NCBI GenBank assembly: GCA_944321465.1
Contig: CALULL010000005.1
Coordinates: forward strand, 1-64,000
Reading direction: 5' to 3'
Length of the DNA stretch: 64,000 bases
Source: an uncultured Bacteroides sp.
Lineage (GTDB): Bacteria > Bacteroidota > Bacteroidia > Bacteroidales > Bacteroidaceae
A program made the position numbers and the translations under genes. Below, one piece after another: positions 28,372-36,934 of the stretch. The notes beneath the pieces are model-generated. The model was not told the origin of the DNA. It searched no databases and worked only from the letters and a program-made list of their open reading frames with translations. Numbering within the stretch: the stretch's first letter is position 1; every line of letters starts with the position of its first letter.

Positions 28372-28415
28372 CCGACGCACTCCCCAATAACCATCAACAA
28401 CAAAACCGCCACACG

Positions 28416-29000
28416 ATGAAGAAGAAATTTGTGTTTGCCACCAACAACCCGCACAAGCTGGAGGAAGTAAAAGCCATTTTGGCCGGAAAGGCCGAAATCG
28501 TCAGCCTGAAGGACATAGGTTGCTACGAAGAACTGCCCGAAACAGCCGACACACTGGAAGGAAACGCACTGATGAAGGCACGCTTCGTCAACCGACACTA
28601 TCAGGTAGACTGCTTTGCTGATGACACCGGGCTGGAAGTGGAAGCACTTGGCGGAGCACCCGGCGTGCACTCTGCACGCTATGCCGACGAGGAAGGCCAC
28701 GACGCAGAAGCCAACATACGCAAACTGCTGCGTGAACTCGCAGGGAAAGACAACCGGAAAGCCCGCTTCCGAACTGTCTTTGCCCTCATCCTCAACGGCA
28801 AGGAGCACCTGTTTGAGGGTTCTGTCGCAGGAGAAATACTCACGACACGGCGCGGAACGGCAGGCTTCGGCTACGACTCCGTATTCCTGCCCAAAGGCTA
28901 TACACAGACTTTCGCCGAAATGGGTGAAAACCTGAAAAACCAAATCAGCCACAGAGCTATAGCCGTCAACAAACTGTGTCACCTGTTACAATCCATCTGA
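28416..29000 (+). CDS. rdgB: Non-canonical purine NTP pyrophosphatase (RdgB/HAM1)
   Basis: The enzyme hydrolyses dITP, XTP and ITP to monophosphates and so keeps deaminated purines out of nucleic acids. The 194-residue product has the family's opening [18 protein letters not shown], the middle [26 protein letters not shown] and the C-terminal [13 protein letters not shown]...[10 protein letters not shown] blocks that build the active site. Length is normal. It is third in the leuS operon. Confidence 0.96.
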   Translation: MKKKFVFATNNPHKLEEVKAILAGKAEIVSLKDIGCYEELPETADTLEGNALMKARFVNRHYQVDCFADDTGLEVEALGGAPGVHSARYADEEGHDAEANIRKLLRELAGKDNRKARFRTVFALILNGKEHLFEGSVAGEILTTRRGTAGFGYDSVFLPKGYTQTFAEMGENLKNQISHRAIAVNKLCHLLQSI

Positions 29001-29013
29001 AAGCAACGACAAC

Positions 29014-31053
29014 ATGAAACTGTTTACCGCCGCACTCGCACTCGCCGCCCTGCTTGCCACCTCGCAGCCCACATGGGGGCAAAAGGCAGTAGGAGAATGG
29101 ACCATACACCTGTCCTATCACAACCCTACACGATGTGAACCGGCAGGAAACCTGCTCTACGTCGTAGGCAACGGAGGGCTCTACTCCTATGACAAGGAGG
29201 ACAACTCCATACGAACCTATTGCAAGGGAGACCCGCTGAACGACACCGACATCAGCCTCATAGGCTACAACAGCGACTACCGGACACTCATCATCATCTA
29301 CTCCAACGACAACATCGACCTGCTGGTGAACGACGAAGACGTGTATCACCTGCCCGACTACATGAACAAGACCGAAATCGTGGAGAAACAAATAAACCAC
29401 ATCTGCCTCTACAGGCAGTACGCTTACTTGTCCACGGCTTCGGGCGTGCTGGTGCTGAACCTTGCCAACCACGAGATAAGCAACTTCTATCAACTCAACA
29501 TGAACATAGCCGCCTGCCACGTGGAGCAGAACACCGTCTATGCCGCAGCCCCCGACGGGCTGTATGCCGGGCTGCTGACCAGCAATCTCCTCGACGTGAA
29601 CAACTGGAACAAGGTGGCGGACGATACCTCGGAATTTCTGGCACAATACCACGACGTTCCCATGAAGGAAGCCGTCCCCGAAGGAATCACGCCCGACAGC
29701 CCGCTGCGCAACTACTTCTTCAACATGAACTTCGCAGGAGAGAAACTGCTGGTGGCCGGAGGCGGACACACCGACAACCGCTTCTTCCGTCCCGGCACCA
29801 TCATGGCCTACGAAGACAACACCTGGAGCAGTTTCGACGAGGACATGCCTACCCACACCGGCCTGTCCTACTGGGACATCACCTGCGTGGTGCAAGACCC
29901 CTCCGACCCCACCCGCCACTTTGCCGGCTCGGCCGGAGAGGGCATCTACGAGTTCCGCGACGGACACTATGCCAACTGGTACAGCGAGCACAACAGTCCG
30001 CTCGTCTCGGCCGTACCGGGAGAAGCCTCGCACAACTACGTGCGCGTCAACGGACTGGCCTTCGATGTCGAAGGAAACCTCTGGACCGTGAGCTGCGAGG
30101 CCGAGAGCCACCAGGTGAACGTGCTCGGGGCGGACAGCGGCACGTGGAGGAGCTTCGACTTCTCCGAGCTGAGCCAGGCAAGCAACATCAACCACGCCAT
30201 GATAGACAGCCGCGGATGGCTCTGGGCCACTTCCTGCCGTAGCGAGTCGGGAGGACTCTTCTGCCTGGACTATAACGGCACGATAGACAACACCAACGAC
30301 GACCGCCACCGCTTTCTCACCGAGTTTATCAACCAGAGCGGCTCGTCCGTAGACAACAGGGTCGGAGTGTACTGCATAGCCGAGGACCTCGACGGAGCCA
30401 TCTGGATAGGCACCAGTACAGGTCCGCTCATCCTGAACAACCCGCAGAACTTCTTCGACGACGACTTCACCGTCCAACAAATCCTGGTGCCCCGCAACGA
30501 CGGGACCAACCTGGCCGACTACCTGCTGAGCGGCGAAGTGGTGAACGCCATCGCCGTGGACGGAGCCAACCGCAAATGGCTGGGCACGGAAGGAAGCGGA
30601 CTCTACCTCATCAGCGCCGACGGGCAAGAGACCATCCACCACTTCACCACCGAGAACAGTCTCCTGCTATCCAACGCCATCGAGTCCTTGGCCATACATC
30701 CCGTTACGGGCGAAGTTTTCATAGGAACCTCCTACGGGCTTGTGTCCTACCAGAGCGACGCCACTCCGGCAGCCTCCTCTTTCGAAGAAAGCAACGTAAG
30801 GGCCTACCCAAATCCCGTCCGTCCCGACTACAGCGGGGTAATCACCGTCACCGGCATGATGCAGGACAGCGACGTGAAGATAGTCAATCCCGCCGGGCAG
30901 CTCGTCTACCAAGGCACCTCCGTCGGAGGCCAATTCGTGTGGGACGGGCGCGACGGGCGCGGTCGCCGCGTCAGTTCAGGTGTCTACATGGTGCTTGCCG
31001 CCAATGCCGACGGCAGCGAAGGCATTGTCACCAAGATTGTCATCATACGCTGA
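29014..31053 (+). CDS. PorZ-like beta-propeller protein with type IX secretion C-terminal domain
   Basis: The 679-residue product begins with a signal peptide (MKLFTAALALAALLATSQPTWGQ). Most of it is repeats typical of 'two-component regulator propeller' blades, such as LLYVVGNGGLYSYDKEDNSI, AYLSTASGVLVLNLANHEI, GAIWIGTSTGPLILN and RKWLGTEGSGLYLIS. The last 80 residues are a type A T9SS C-terminal domain: VRAYPNPVRP...VKIVNPAGQLVYQG...WDGRDGRGRRVSSGVYMVLA...KIVIIR. That build is PorZ of Porphyromonas gingivalis, part of the PorU-PorV-PorQ-PorZ attachment complex on the outer surface. The PorZ assignment is likely but not certain, because other propeller-CTD proteins exist. It is the last gene of the leuS operon. 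Confidence 0.75.
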   Translation: MKLFTAALALAALLATSQPTWGQKAVGEWTIHLSYHNPTRCEPAGNLLYVVGNGGLYSYDKEDNSIRTYCKGDPLNDTDISLIGYNSDYRTLIIIYSNDNIDLLVNDEDVYHLPDYMNKTEIVEKQINHICLYRQYAYLSTASGVLVLNLANHEISNFYQLNMNIAACHVEQNTVYAAAPDGLYAGLLTSNLLDVNNWNKVADDTSEFLAQYHDVPMKEAVPEGITPDSPLRNYFFNMNFAGEKLLVAGGGHTDNRFFRPGTIMAYEDNTWSSFDEDMPTHTGLSYWDITCVVQDPSDPTRHFAGSAGEGIYEFRDGHYANWYSEHNSPLVSAVPGEASHNYVRVNGLAFDVEGNLWTVSCEAESHQVNVLGADSGTWRSFDFSELSQASNINHAMIDSRGWLWATSCRSESGGLFCLDYNGTIDNTNDDRHRFLTEFINQSGSSVDNRVGVYCIAEDLDGAIWIGTSTGPLILNNPQNFFDDDFTVQQILVPRNDGTNLADYLLSGEVVNAIAVDGANRKWLGTEGSGLYLISADGQETIHHFTTENSLLLSNAIESLAIHPVTGEVFIGTSYGLVSYQSDATPAASSFEESNVRAYPNPVRPDYSGVITVTGMMQDSDVKIVNPAGQLVYQGTSVGGQFVWDGRDGRGRRVSSGVYMVLAANADGSEGIVTKIVIIR

Positions 31054-31084
31054 CCGACACAGAAACGGTCCGAAACCACCCTAC

Positions 31085-31160
31085 CTTTGCCCGCTTGCTG
31101 GCACAGGTGCACCCGGAAGGGGGCAAAGGTGTGCCGCCGACCGGGCAAAGAAGAACCCGG
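31085..31160. repeat. 22-bp quasi-palindrome array 4 (porZ-like to GLUG gene)
   Basis: Units near 31098, 31120 and 31142 (GGCACAGGTGCACCCGG, GGGGCAAAGGTGTGCCGCC, CCGGGCAAAGAAGAACCCGG) plus a left half unit TTTGCCCGC at 31086. It starts about 30 bases past the porZ-like stop codon. Confidence 0.7.
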
Positions 31161-31207
31161 AAAAGACACAACTATCAGTAAAACCCTAACTACTAAAGAA
31201 TAGAAAA

Positions 31208-33187
31208 ATGAAAGCTCTCATCTTCTCATTCACGTCACTGCTACTGGCAGGAACGCTCTCTGCCCAAACCCATTGGACGGACGAAAACTGCTACGACACC
31301 TCTTGGTACGATGCCAGCGCCAGTACCTACACCATCGGCAACGCCGCCCAGCTGGCGGGTGTTGCCTGTCTGGTCAACGAAGGAACAACCTTCGACGGAA
31401 AAACCATCCTGCTCAGTGCCGACATAGACCTGAACGGAATGCTCTGGACTCCCATAGGGAACGGCGAAGAGACCGGACAGACCAATGCCGAAGGTCTGCC
31501 CCAGCAAGCCGCCTTCCAAGGCACGCTGGACGGACAAGGACACACCGTGAGCAACATGCACATCGAGGCATCGGCCAAAGCCGGACAAGAATATACAAAG
31601 TTCGTTTACCTCGGCCTCGTCGGCCTCATGTCCGAAGACGGAAAGGTGGCAAACCTGAACATCGGAGGCGACTCGCACATCAAGTTTGAGCAAATACCCT
31701 TCGCGGAAGGCGAAGAGCCGGACGGATACGTCAGTTCCTCCTTGCTCTATGTCTATGCCGGCGGCGTGTGCGGGACAGGCAATGCCTACAACTGCACCAA
31801 CAGCTCCACGCTCAGCATCCAGGGCATCGAGTACGCCGACGCAACCGTGGGAGGCATCGTGGGCGACGGAGAGGCACAGGATTGCCAGAACCAGGGTGCC
31901 GTCCGTGCTACCGACCTGTACGAACCTGACGCGGGAGGCATTGTCGGAACAGGCGCGGCCAGCGGCTGCGTCAACTACGGCAGTGTCAGCCTGACGGCCG
32001 GAGGCAACCAAGGCGGCATCGTGGGCTACGGCTCGGCCTATGGCTGCACCAACCACGGAACCCTCAGCGCCTATGCCGACGACGGCTACTCCATCTACAT
32101 GGGAGGCATCATAGGGCAAGGCACTTCCGTCATCAACTGCAGCAACGAAGGACTGTTGGAAACCGACCTCCATTCGAGCATCTATGCCAGCAACATGGTC
32201 AACGCAGGCGGCCTGGCAGGCATAGCCGAGACCGTGGCCAACTCCTACAACAAGGGCGACATAGCGATAACGGGCGGAAACGGAAATGCAATCGTCGGCG
32301 GCATTGCGGCATCCGTTTTACCGACGGACATACGCAACTGCTACCAGTCTGCCTCGATAAGCATCGTGTCCACTGGCTCGTTCGAGATTTTCGGCCAATA
32401 CCCCATAGCCGCGACCAACGACGAAAGCCGCATCAGCAACTGCTACTACAATGCCGACAACTGGACAGAAACGGTAGAAACCCGGCAAGAGGGCATTTCC
32501 GCAATGACAACGGAGGAAATGTGCCAGCCCGAATTTGCCTCCCTGCTCAGCCAACAAGCCGGAGACGTCAACGCAGAACTGAACTTGCCAGTCGAGGCCG
32601 TGACTTGGCAACACAACGAAGGCAACACCCCGACACTGACGCAGGACGGCATGCACGTCGTCTGGCTGTGCGTGGCCGACGGATGGGTGCCGCCTATGAA
32701 TACCCCTACCCTGCTGAACAACGAAAACCAGTACGGCAAGCTCACGGCCAACGTGAAGTATGCCACCACGGGAACCCCCATCGAGCTTGAAGCCATCCCT
32801 GCCGAAGGGTACAAACTCGATAAGCTGACAGTGTATGGCTCGGAAGGAATGAACGGGACAGACTACATCCTCTTCGAGCAGACCGATGCCGCACCGTTCG
32901 ACATGCCCGACGAAAGGCGCATCTACATCCTGGCCGAGTTTGTGGACGAAGGCACAGGTATCGGGGACAATGCTGCTGTCAGCCCGGTAGAAATCCGCAC
33001 GGAACAAGGGAGCATCGCCGTCCACGCTCCGGGTGCCAGAAGCACCGATCTCGTTTCGGCCAGCGGCCGCACCGTCACAACCCACGGTGACGACTGCATC
33101 TTCCAGGTGCCCCAGCCCGGGCTGTACGTAGTGAAAGTACTGCTTGAGGACGGCACGACGGTTGTGCGCAAAGTGCTGGCACGGTAG
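31208..33187 (+). CDS. Secreted GLUG-type surface protein with a T9SS-like tail
   Basis: The 659-residue product has a signal peptide (MKALIFSFTSLLLAGTLSAQ). It continues as repeated beta-helix-like segments of the GLUG type (AAFQGTLDGQGHTVSNMHI, YLGLVGLMSEDGKVANLNI, VGGIVGDGEAQDCQNQGAV, AGGIVGTGAASGCVNYGSV, QGGIVGYGSAYGCTNHG), a Gly-Asn-Cys-rich domain seen in surface adhesins. After about residue 490 comes a more ordinary beta domain. The last 60 residues (VSASGRTVTTHGDDCIFQVPQPGLYVVKVLLEDG...RKVLAR) resemble a T9SS sorting domain. Function is unknown; adhesion or surface display is inferred. It follows the porZ-like gene after a repeat array. Confidence 0.75.
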   Translation: MKALIFSFTSLLLAGTLSAQTHWTDENCYDTSWYDASASTYTIGNAAQLAGVACLVNEGTTFDGKTILLSADIDLNGMLWTPIGNGEETGQTNAEGLPQQAAFQGTLDGQGHTVSNMHIEASAKAGQEYTKFVYLGLVGLMSEDGKVANLNIGGDSHIKFEQIPFAEGEEPDGYVSSSLLYVYAGGVCGTGNAYNCTNSSTLSIQGIEYADATVGGIVGDGEAQDCQNQGAVRATDLYEPDAGGIVGTGAASGCVNYGSVSLTAGGNQGGIVGYGSAYGCTNHGTLSAYADDGYSIYMGGIIGQGTSVINCSNEGLLETDLHSSIYASNMVNAGGLAGIAETVANSYNKGDIAITGGNGNAIVGGIAASVLPTDIRNCYQSASISIVSTGSFEIFGQYPIAATNDESRISNCYYNADNWTETVETRQEGISAMTTEEMCQPEFASLLSQQAGDVNAELNLPVEAVTWQHNEGNTPTLTQDGMHVVWLCVADGWVPPMNTPTLLNNENQYGKLTANVKYATTGTPIELEAIPAEGYKLDKLTVYGSEGMNGTDYILFEQTDAAPFDMPDERRIYILAEFVDEGTGIGDNAAVSPVEIRTEQGSIAVHAPGARSTDLVSASGRTVTTHGDDCIFQVPQPGLYVVKVLLEDGTTVVRKVLAR

Positions 33188-33215
33188 TCCGCCGTCAGTC
33201 CTGACAGAATGCACG

Positions 33216-33264
33216 GGAGCGGAGTCATCAACACGGTTAACAACCCTGTTGACAACTCCGCTCC
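33216..33264. terminator. Long hairpin after the GLUG gene, built on TCAACA/TGTTGA
   Basis: Arms GGAGCGGAGTCATCAACA (33216-33233) and TGTTGACAACTCCGCTCC (33247-33264) pair at 16 of 18 positions. The loop contains GGTTAACAACC. TACTTTATT follows on the plus strand. It may terminate the GLUG gene; the TCAACA motifs also resemble those in the nearby origin candidate. Confidence 0.6.
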
Positions 33265-33355
33265 TACTTTATTATCAATCCCGTAGCAATTCACAGAGGG
33301 CACGCAGCTTCCTGCCGCACGCTCCCCTATTGCCAACGCCCTGTCCCTTGTTGTC

Positions 33356-34294
33356 TCAGAGACCGAGCCGTGCAGAGATTTCGAGCATACGCTGAATGGG
33401 ACGCACGGCCTTGGCTGCCACGTCGGCATCTACCGTCACTTCGGGCGTTTCGTTGAGGAGACAGTCATAGACCTTTTCGAGCGTATTAAGGCGCATGTAG
33501 CTGCACTCGTTGCAGGCACAGGTGCCGTCGGACGGAGGAGCCGGAATAAACTCGGTGTGCGGACATTGGCGACGCATCTCGTGCAAGATACCTGCCTCGG
33601 TGGCCACGATGTAGCTCCGCTCGGGATGTCGCACGGCGTACTTCAGCAAAGCAGCCGTAGACCCGACCACATCGGCCATCTGCAACACGGCTTCCTTACA
33701 CTCGGGATGAGCCAGTACCAGTGCATCGGGATGCTGACGCTTCAGTCCGGCTATTTTCTCGGTCGAGAAACGTTCGTGCACATGACAGGCCCCATCCCAC
33801 AACAGCATGTGACGGCCCGTCACGGCATTGATGTAGCTGCCCAGGTTGCGGTCCGGTCCGAAGATAATCTTCTCTTCCGGCGGAAAGCTCTCCACGATCT
33901 GCCGTGCGTTGGTCGAAGTCACCACTACGTCGGTCAGTGCTTTCACCGCCGCCGTAGTATTGACGTAGGAAACGACGGTATGTCCCGGATGCGCGGCCAC
34001 AAAGCGTGCAAACTCATCGGCAGGGCAGCTGTCGGCCAGCGAACACCCGGCGGCCATGTCGGGCACCAGCACTTTCTTTTGCGGGCACAGTACTTTGGCC
34101 GTCTCGCCCATAAAGTGCACGCCACACATCACAATAATGTCGGCCTGCGTCCGCGCTGCCCACTGGGCCAAGGCAAGGCTGTCGCCCACATAGTCGGCTA
34201 CGTCCTGCACTTCGCCCCTCTGGTAGTAGTGCCCCAGGATAACGGCGTTCTTCTCTTTCTTCAATTGCCTGATGGCTTCCGCGATATTAACCAT
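33356..34294 (-). CDS. nadA: Quinolinate synthase A
   Basis: NadA condenses iminoaspartate (from NadB) with dihydroxyacetone phosphate to quinolinate, using a [4Fe-4S] cluster. The 312-residue product begins MVNIAEAIRQLKKEKNAVILGHYYQRGEVQDVADYVGDSL, the family signature. It has the three cluster cysteines in VMCGVHFMGETA, HPECKE and CNECSYMRLNT. The frame is open for 27 more codons upstream, but ATG at 34294 is the start that fits the family. It is a lone minus-strand gene flanked on both sides by DNA rich in TCAACA and DnaA-box-like sites. Confidence 0.96.
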   Translation of the reverse strand: MVNIAEAIRQLKKEKNAVILGHYYQRGEVQDVADYVGDSLALAQWAARTQADIIVMCGVHFMGETAKVLCPQKKVLVPDMAAGCSLADSCPADEFARFVAAHPGHTVVSYVNTTAAVKALTDVVVTSTNARQIVESFPPEEKIIFGPDRNLGSYINAVTGRHMLLWDGACHVHERFSTEKIAGLKRQHPDALVLAHPECKEAVLQMADVVGSTAALLKYAVRHPERSYIVATEAGILHEMRRQCPHTEFIPAPPSDGTCACNECSYMRLNTLEKVYDCLLNETPEVTVDADVAAKAVRPIQRMLEISARLGL

Positions 34295-34911
34295 ATGAAT
34301 AATAAATAAAGTTCTTTGTTTTTTTATTGAAAGAAATCTATGATGCTTATGATAGGGTGTTGATAGTGTGGACAATTATTCCGGCTTTTTCTTGCTTTTT
34401 TAGTTGTCAACAGTTCACCCGTTTTCTGTGTTACAAGGTTTCAACAGGCAATCGTTTCTGTTTCCTGTTGTCCTGTAGCAGTTTGCTTGCTGCTGCCGAG
34501 GTTCTGTCAACAGCTGTTGACAAGGTGCAAAGTTAGTAACTTTAGTCGTATCCTTTGTCCGCAAGCTGCTGAAAAATGTGTTTAATATCGGCGTAGAACT
34601 TGGTCTTTTCTTTTTTGCATGTCTCATTCCTGTCGTGCTATAGTCGCAGTTTTCAGTTTTGCAAGAGATAATTTTCAAAATCTTTCCTCTTTCTTTCCAC
34701 CGTTTATCCACTGCTTATCCACCGCCTTTTGAGTGTTTTTTCACTGCACCTTGGGCCGGTATATGCGTCTTAGGATAAAAATAAACCGCATGGCAAGGAT
34801 AATAAGGCAGGCACTTCGGTCGTTAATATCGCGCGTGCAGGCATTGGTCAACTTGTCTTCCTGTGCTTGTTTCCTTAATGTATTAACCATTTCATTATCC
34901 GTTTCTATCCT
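34295..34911. other. AT-rich, gene-free region; likely replication origin
   Basis: There are about eight sites within one or two mismatches of TTATCCACA: 34358-34366 and 34367-34375 (abutting, minus orientation), 34404-34412, 34438-34446, 34504-34512 with 34515-34523 (head to head in the palindrome TGTCAACAGCTGTTGACA, 34505-34522), 34704-34712 and 34715-34723 (TTATCCAC, direct). Between them is AT-rich DNA (about 34524-34700). The + strand changes from C/A-rich to G/T-rich close to this position. dnaA is not in the window, which is common in this phylum. It is a candidate oriC, not proven. Confidence 0.55.
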
Positions 34912-35445
34912 GTGTTCCGCAAACTGAAGATTACCGAAATGGGGCGCATCAGTCCCGAAGAATTCAAAGTAGCTCCGAAATTGCCGCTGACAGTGGTGCT
35001 CGACAACGTGCGCAGTTTGCACAACGTCGGTTCGGTATTCCGCACTGCCGATGCCTTTCGCATCGAGCGTCTCGTGCTCTGCGGCATCACTGCCGTCCCG
35101 CCCCACCCCGAGCTGCATAAGACAGCCTTGGGTGCCGAATTCACTGTCGACTGGCAGCGTGTTGATAACCCGGTCGAGGCTGTTGAAAACCTGCGTTCCG
35201 CCGGTTACACGGTCTTTGCCGTGGAGCAGGCCGAAGGCAGCGTCATGCTCGACCGCCTGCAACTCGACCCTTCGCGCAAGTATGCCGTCGTGCTGGGCAA
35301 CGAGGTGAAGGGTGTGCAGCAGGAGGCCATAGACCGTTGTGACGGTTGCATCGAGATACCCCAGCACGGCACGAAACACTCGCTCAACGTTTCGGTGGCC
35401 GCCGGCATCGTGCTGTGGGATTTTTATTGTCGGTTGCGCCGCTGA
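34912..35445 (+). CDS. TrmH/SpoU-family RNA 2'-O-methyltransferase
   Basis: The 177-residue product is a single SPOUT domain. It contains LTVVLDNVRSLHNVGSVFRTADAFRIERLVLCG (SPOUT motif 1, with the catalytic Arg-Asn-region), YAVVLGNEVKGVQQEAIDRCDGCIEIPQHG (motif 2) and HSLNVSVAAGIVLWDF (motif 3 of the knot). It methylates a ribose in tRNA or rRNA; the target cannot be told. The start is GTG at 34912, because an in-frame stop lies at 34876 and no ATG precedes FRKLKITEMGRISPEEF, the usual beginning of homologues. It is the first gene right of the candidate origin. Confidence 0.9.
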   Translation: MFRKLKITEMGRISPEEFKVAPKLPLTVVLDNVRSLHNVGSVFRTADAFRIERLVLCGITAVPPHPELHKTALGAEFTVDWQRVDNPVEAVENLRSAGYTVFAVEQAEGSVMLDRLQLDPSRKYAVVLGNEVKGVQQEAIDRCDGCIEIPQHGTKHSLNVSVAAGIVLWDFYCRLRR

Positions 35446-35447
35446 GG

Positions 35448-35531
35448 GACATTCCTTTGCCCGGTCGCGGGCGAAGGTGTGCCTGCGAACAGGCGAAGGT
35501 GTGCCCGATCGGTAGCACACCTGTGCCCGCG
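35448..35531. repeat. 22-bp quasi-palindrome array 5
   Basis: Four units; the last three start at 35467, 35489 and 35511, exactly 22 bases apart (GGGCGAAGGTGTGCCTGCG, AGGCGAAGGTGTGCCCGAT, TAGCACACCTGTGCCCGCG). The array begins three bases after the SpoU gene's stop codon. Confidence 0.8.
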
Positions 35532-35598
35532 ACAGATTGTCCCGTAGGCTGGACGGAACCGGGCGTGGCTCATGTGCCTGCATAAATGCTAAACTTGT

Positions 35599-35636
35599 GC
35601 CATATTTCCAACCTTATAATCCTGTAAAAATATGGC
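35599..35636 (+). promoter_or_regulatory. Inverted repeat overlapping the recombinase start codon
   Basis: GCCATATTT (35599-35607) and AAATATGGC (35628-35636) form perfect 9-bp arms separated by 20 bases. The ATG of the recombinase gene (35632) is inside the right arm. The spacer contains TATAAT. Possible uses are an operator for autoregulation or an mRNA hairpin hiding the start codon; both are inferences. Confidence 0.5.
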
Positions 35637-36840
35637 AACAGTAAAAGTAAAGTTTCGCCTGTCCTCTCCGGGGGCAGGCAAAGGCACGTTGTATTATCAA
35701 GTGAGCCACCACCGTGTCGTGAGGCGCATCAATTCCGGTTGTGACCTGTTTGTTTCGGAGTGGGACAACGAGAAGTCTTGCGTATTGACGCAGGAAGGCG
35801 ACGACAGCCGCCGCACTTACCTGCGGGACATTGAACGTCGGCTGGAGACCGACATCATCAAGCTGAAGGACATTGTGCGTCATCTGGAGATGAAGGCTTG
35901 CCCCTACACTACGGACAAGGTGGTGGAGCTGTTCCGGCATCCGATTGTCACCGAGAGTTTCTTTGCCTTCATGGAACTTCTCATCAGCGAGTTCCGGCAG
36001 GTGGGCCGCGTGCGCACCGCCGAAACCTATGCTTCGGCTCTGAACAGCTTCATGCGTTTCCGGGAGGGACTGGGCGATATCTATCTGGACGACCTTAATT
36101 CGACCCTCATGCTGGAGTATGAAGCTTATCTGAAAGCTTCGGGCATGACCCGCAACACCATGTCGTTCTATATGCGCAACCTGCGTGCTGCCTACAACCG
36201 TGCTGTCGACAAGGAACTTACCAGGCAACGTTACCCTTTCAAGCACGTCTACACAGGGGTGGACAAGACGTTGAAGCGGGCCGTGTCGATAGAGACCGTG
36301 CGGCGCATCCGCGATTTGGACTTGTCGTCTTCTCCCTCTATGGATTTTGCCCGCGACGTGTTCATGTTCAGTTTCTATACACGTGGCATGTCGTTTGTCG
36401 ATATGGCTTACTTGCGCAAGCAGGACTTATGCAACGGAATACTCACTTACCGCCGTCGCAAGACTCGGCAGCAACTGTTTATCAAGTGGGAGCACCCTAT
36501 GCAAGAGATAGTGAACAAGTATGACACTTCCAGCGCGCCCTATCTGTTGCCCATCATCCGGGATACGGCGGTCGACGAACGTCGCCAGTACAGAAATGCT
36601 GTCCACCTTGTCAACGAGAAGCTGAAGCGCATAGGCATCTTGCTTGGCATCCCCGTGACGCTTACTACCTACGTGGCGCGCCATGCCTGGGCCAGCATTG
36701 CCAAGAGCAAGAACATCTCGCTGTCGGTAATAAGCGAAGCAATGGGCCACGACTCCGAAAAGACCACGCGCATCTATCTGGCCTCGCTCGACACTTCGCC
36801 TGTCGACCTGGCCAACAGTCTGGTAATAAACTCGCTGTAG
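35632..36840 (+). CDS. Tyrosine recombinase of the Bacteroidales integrase type
   Basis: The 402-residue product has an N-terminal arm-binding-like domain (ATVKVKFRLSSPGAGKGTLYYQVSHHRVVRRI), a SAM-like core-binding domain (about 105-205) and the catalytic domain. Catalytic residues visible are Arg251 in YTRGMSFVDM, Arg350-His351 in YVARHAWAS (Thr or Val replaces the first His of the usual HxxR), Gly-His in AMGHDSEKTT and the nucleophile Tyr382 in RIYLASL. Such proteins act as integrases of conjugative elements or as invertases in phase variation. No element, att repeats or invertible segment is visible around it, so its target is unknown. It lies about 0.9 kb from the candidate origin. Confidence 0.88.
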   Translation: MATVKVKFRLSSPGAGKGTLYYQVSHHRVVRRINSGCDLFVSEWDNEKSCVLTQEGDDSRRTYLRDIERRLETDIIKLKDIVRHLEMKACPYTTDKVVELFRHPIVTESFFAFMELLISEFRQVGRVRTAETYASALNSFMRFREGLGDIYLDDLNSTLMLEYEAYLKASGMTRNTMSFYMRNLRAAYNRAVDKELTRQRYPFKHVYTGVDKTLKRAVSIETVRRIRDLDLSSSPSMDFARDVFMFSFYTRGMSFVDMAYLRKQDLCNGILTYRRRKTRQQLFIKWEHPMQEIVNKYDTSSAPYLLPIIRDTAVDERRQYRNAVHLVNEKLKRIGILLGIPVTLTTYVARHAWASIAKSKNISLSVISEAMGHDSEKTTRIYLASLDTSPVDLANSLVINSL

Positions 36841-36934
36841 TTTTTTTGTTTTGTTGCGGGTATTTTTCCCGCTTGTTCTTGCACATGTCGGGTATTCTCG
36901 ATACCTTGGTCGTCGTTACTTATCTGAGAAAAGT

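Noticed and set aside
35632..36840. The recombinase as chromosome-dimer resolvase XerC/XerD
   Set aside because: At 402 residues with an arm-binding N-terminus it fits the Bacteroidales integrase type, not the roughly 300-residue Xer proteins; closeness to the origin, not the terminus, also argues against it.
36856..36872. Terminator GCGGG-TATTTTT-CCCGC after the recombinase gene
   Set aside because: The stem is only five pairs and no proper T-run follows it; too weak to list.
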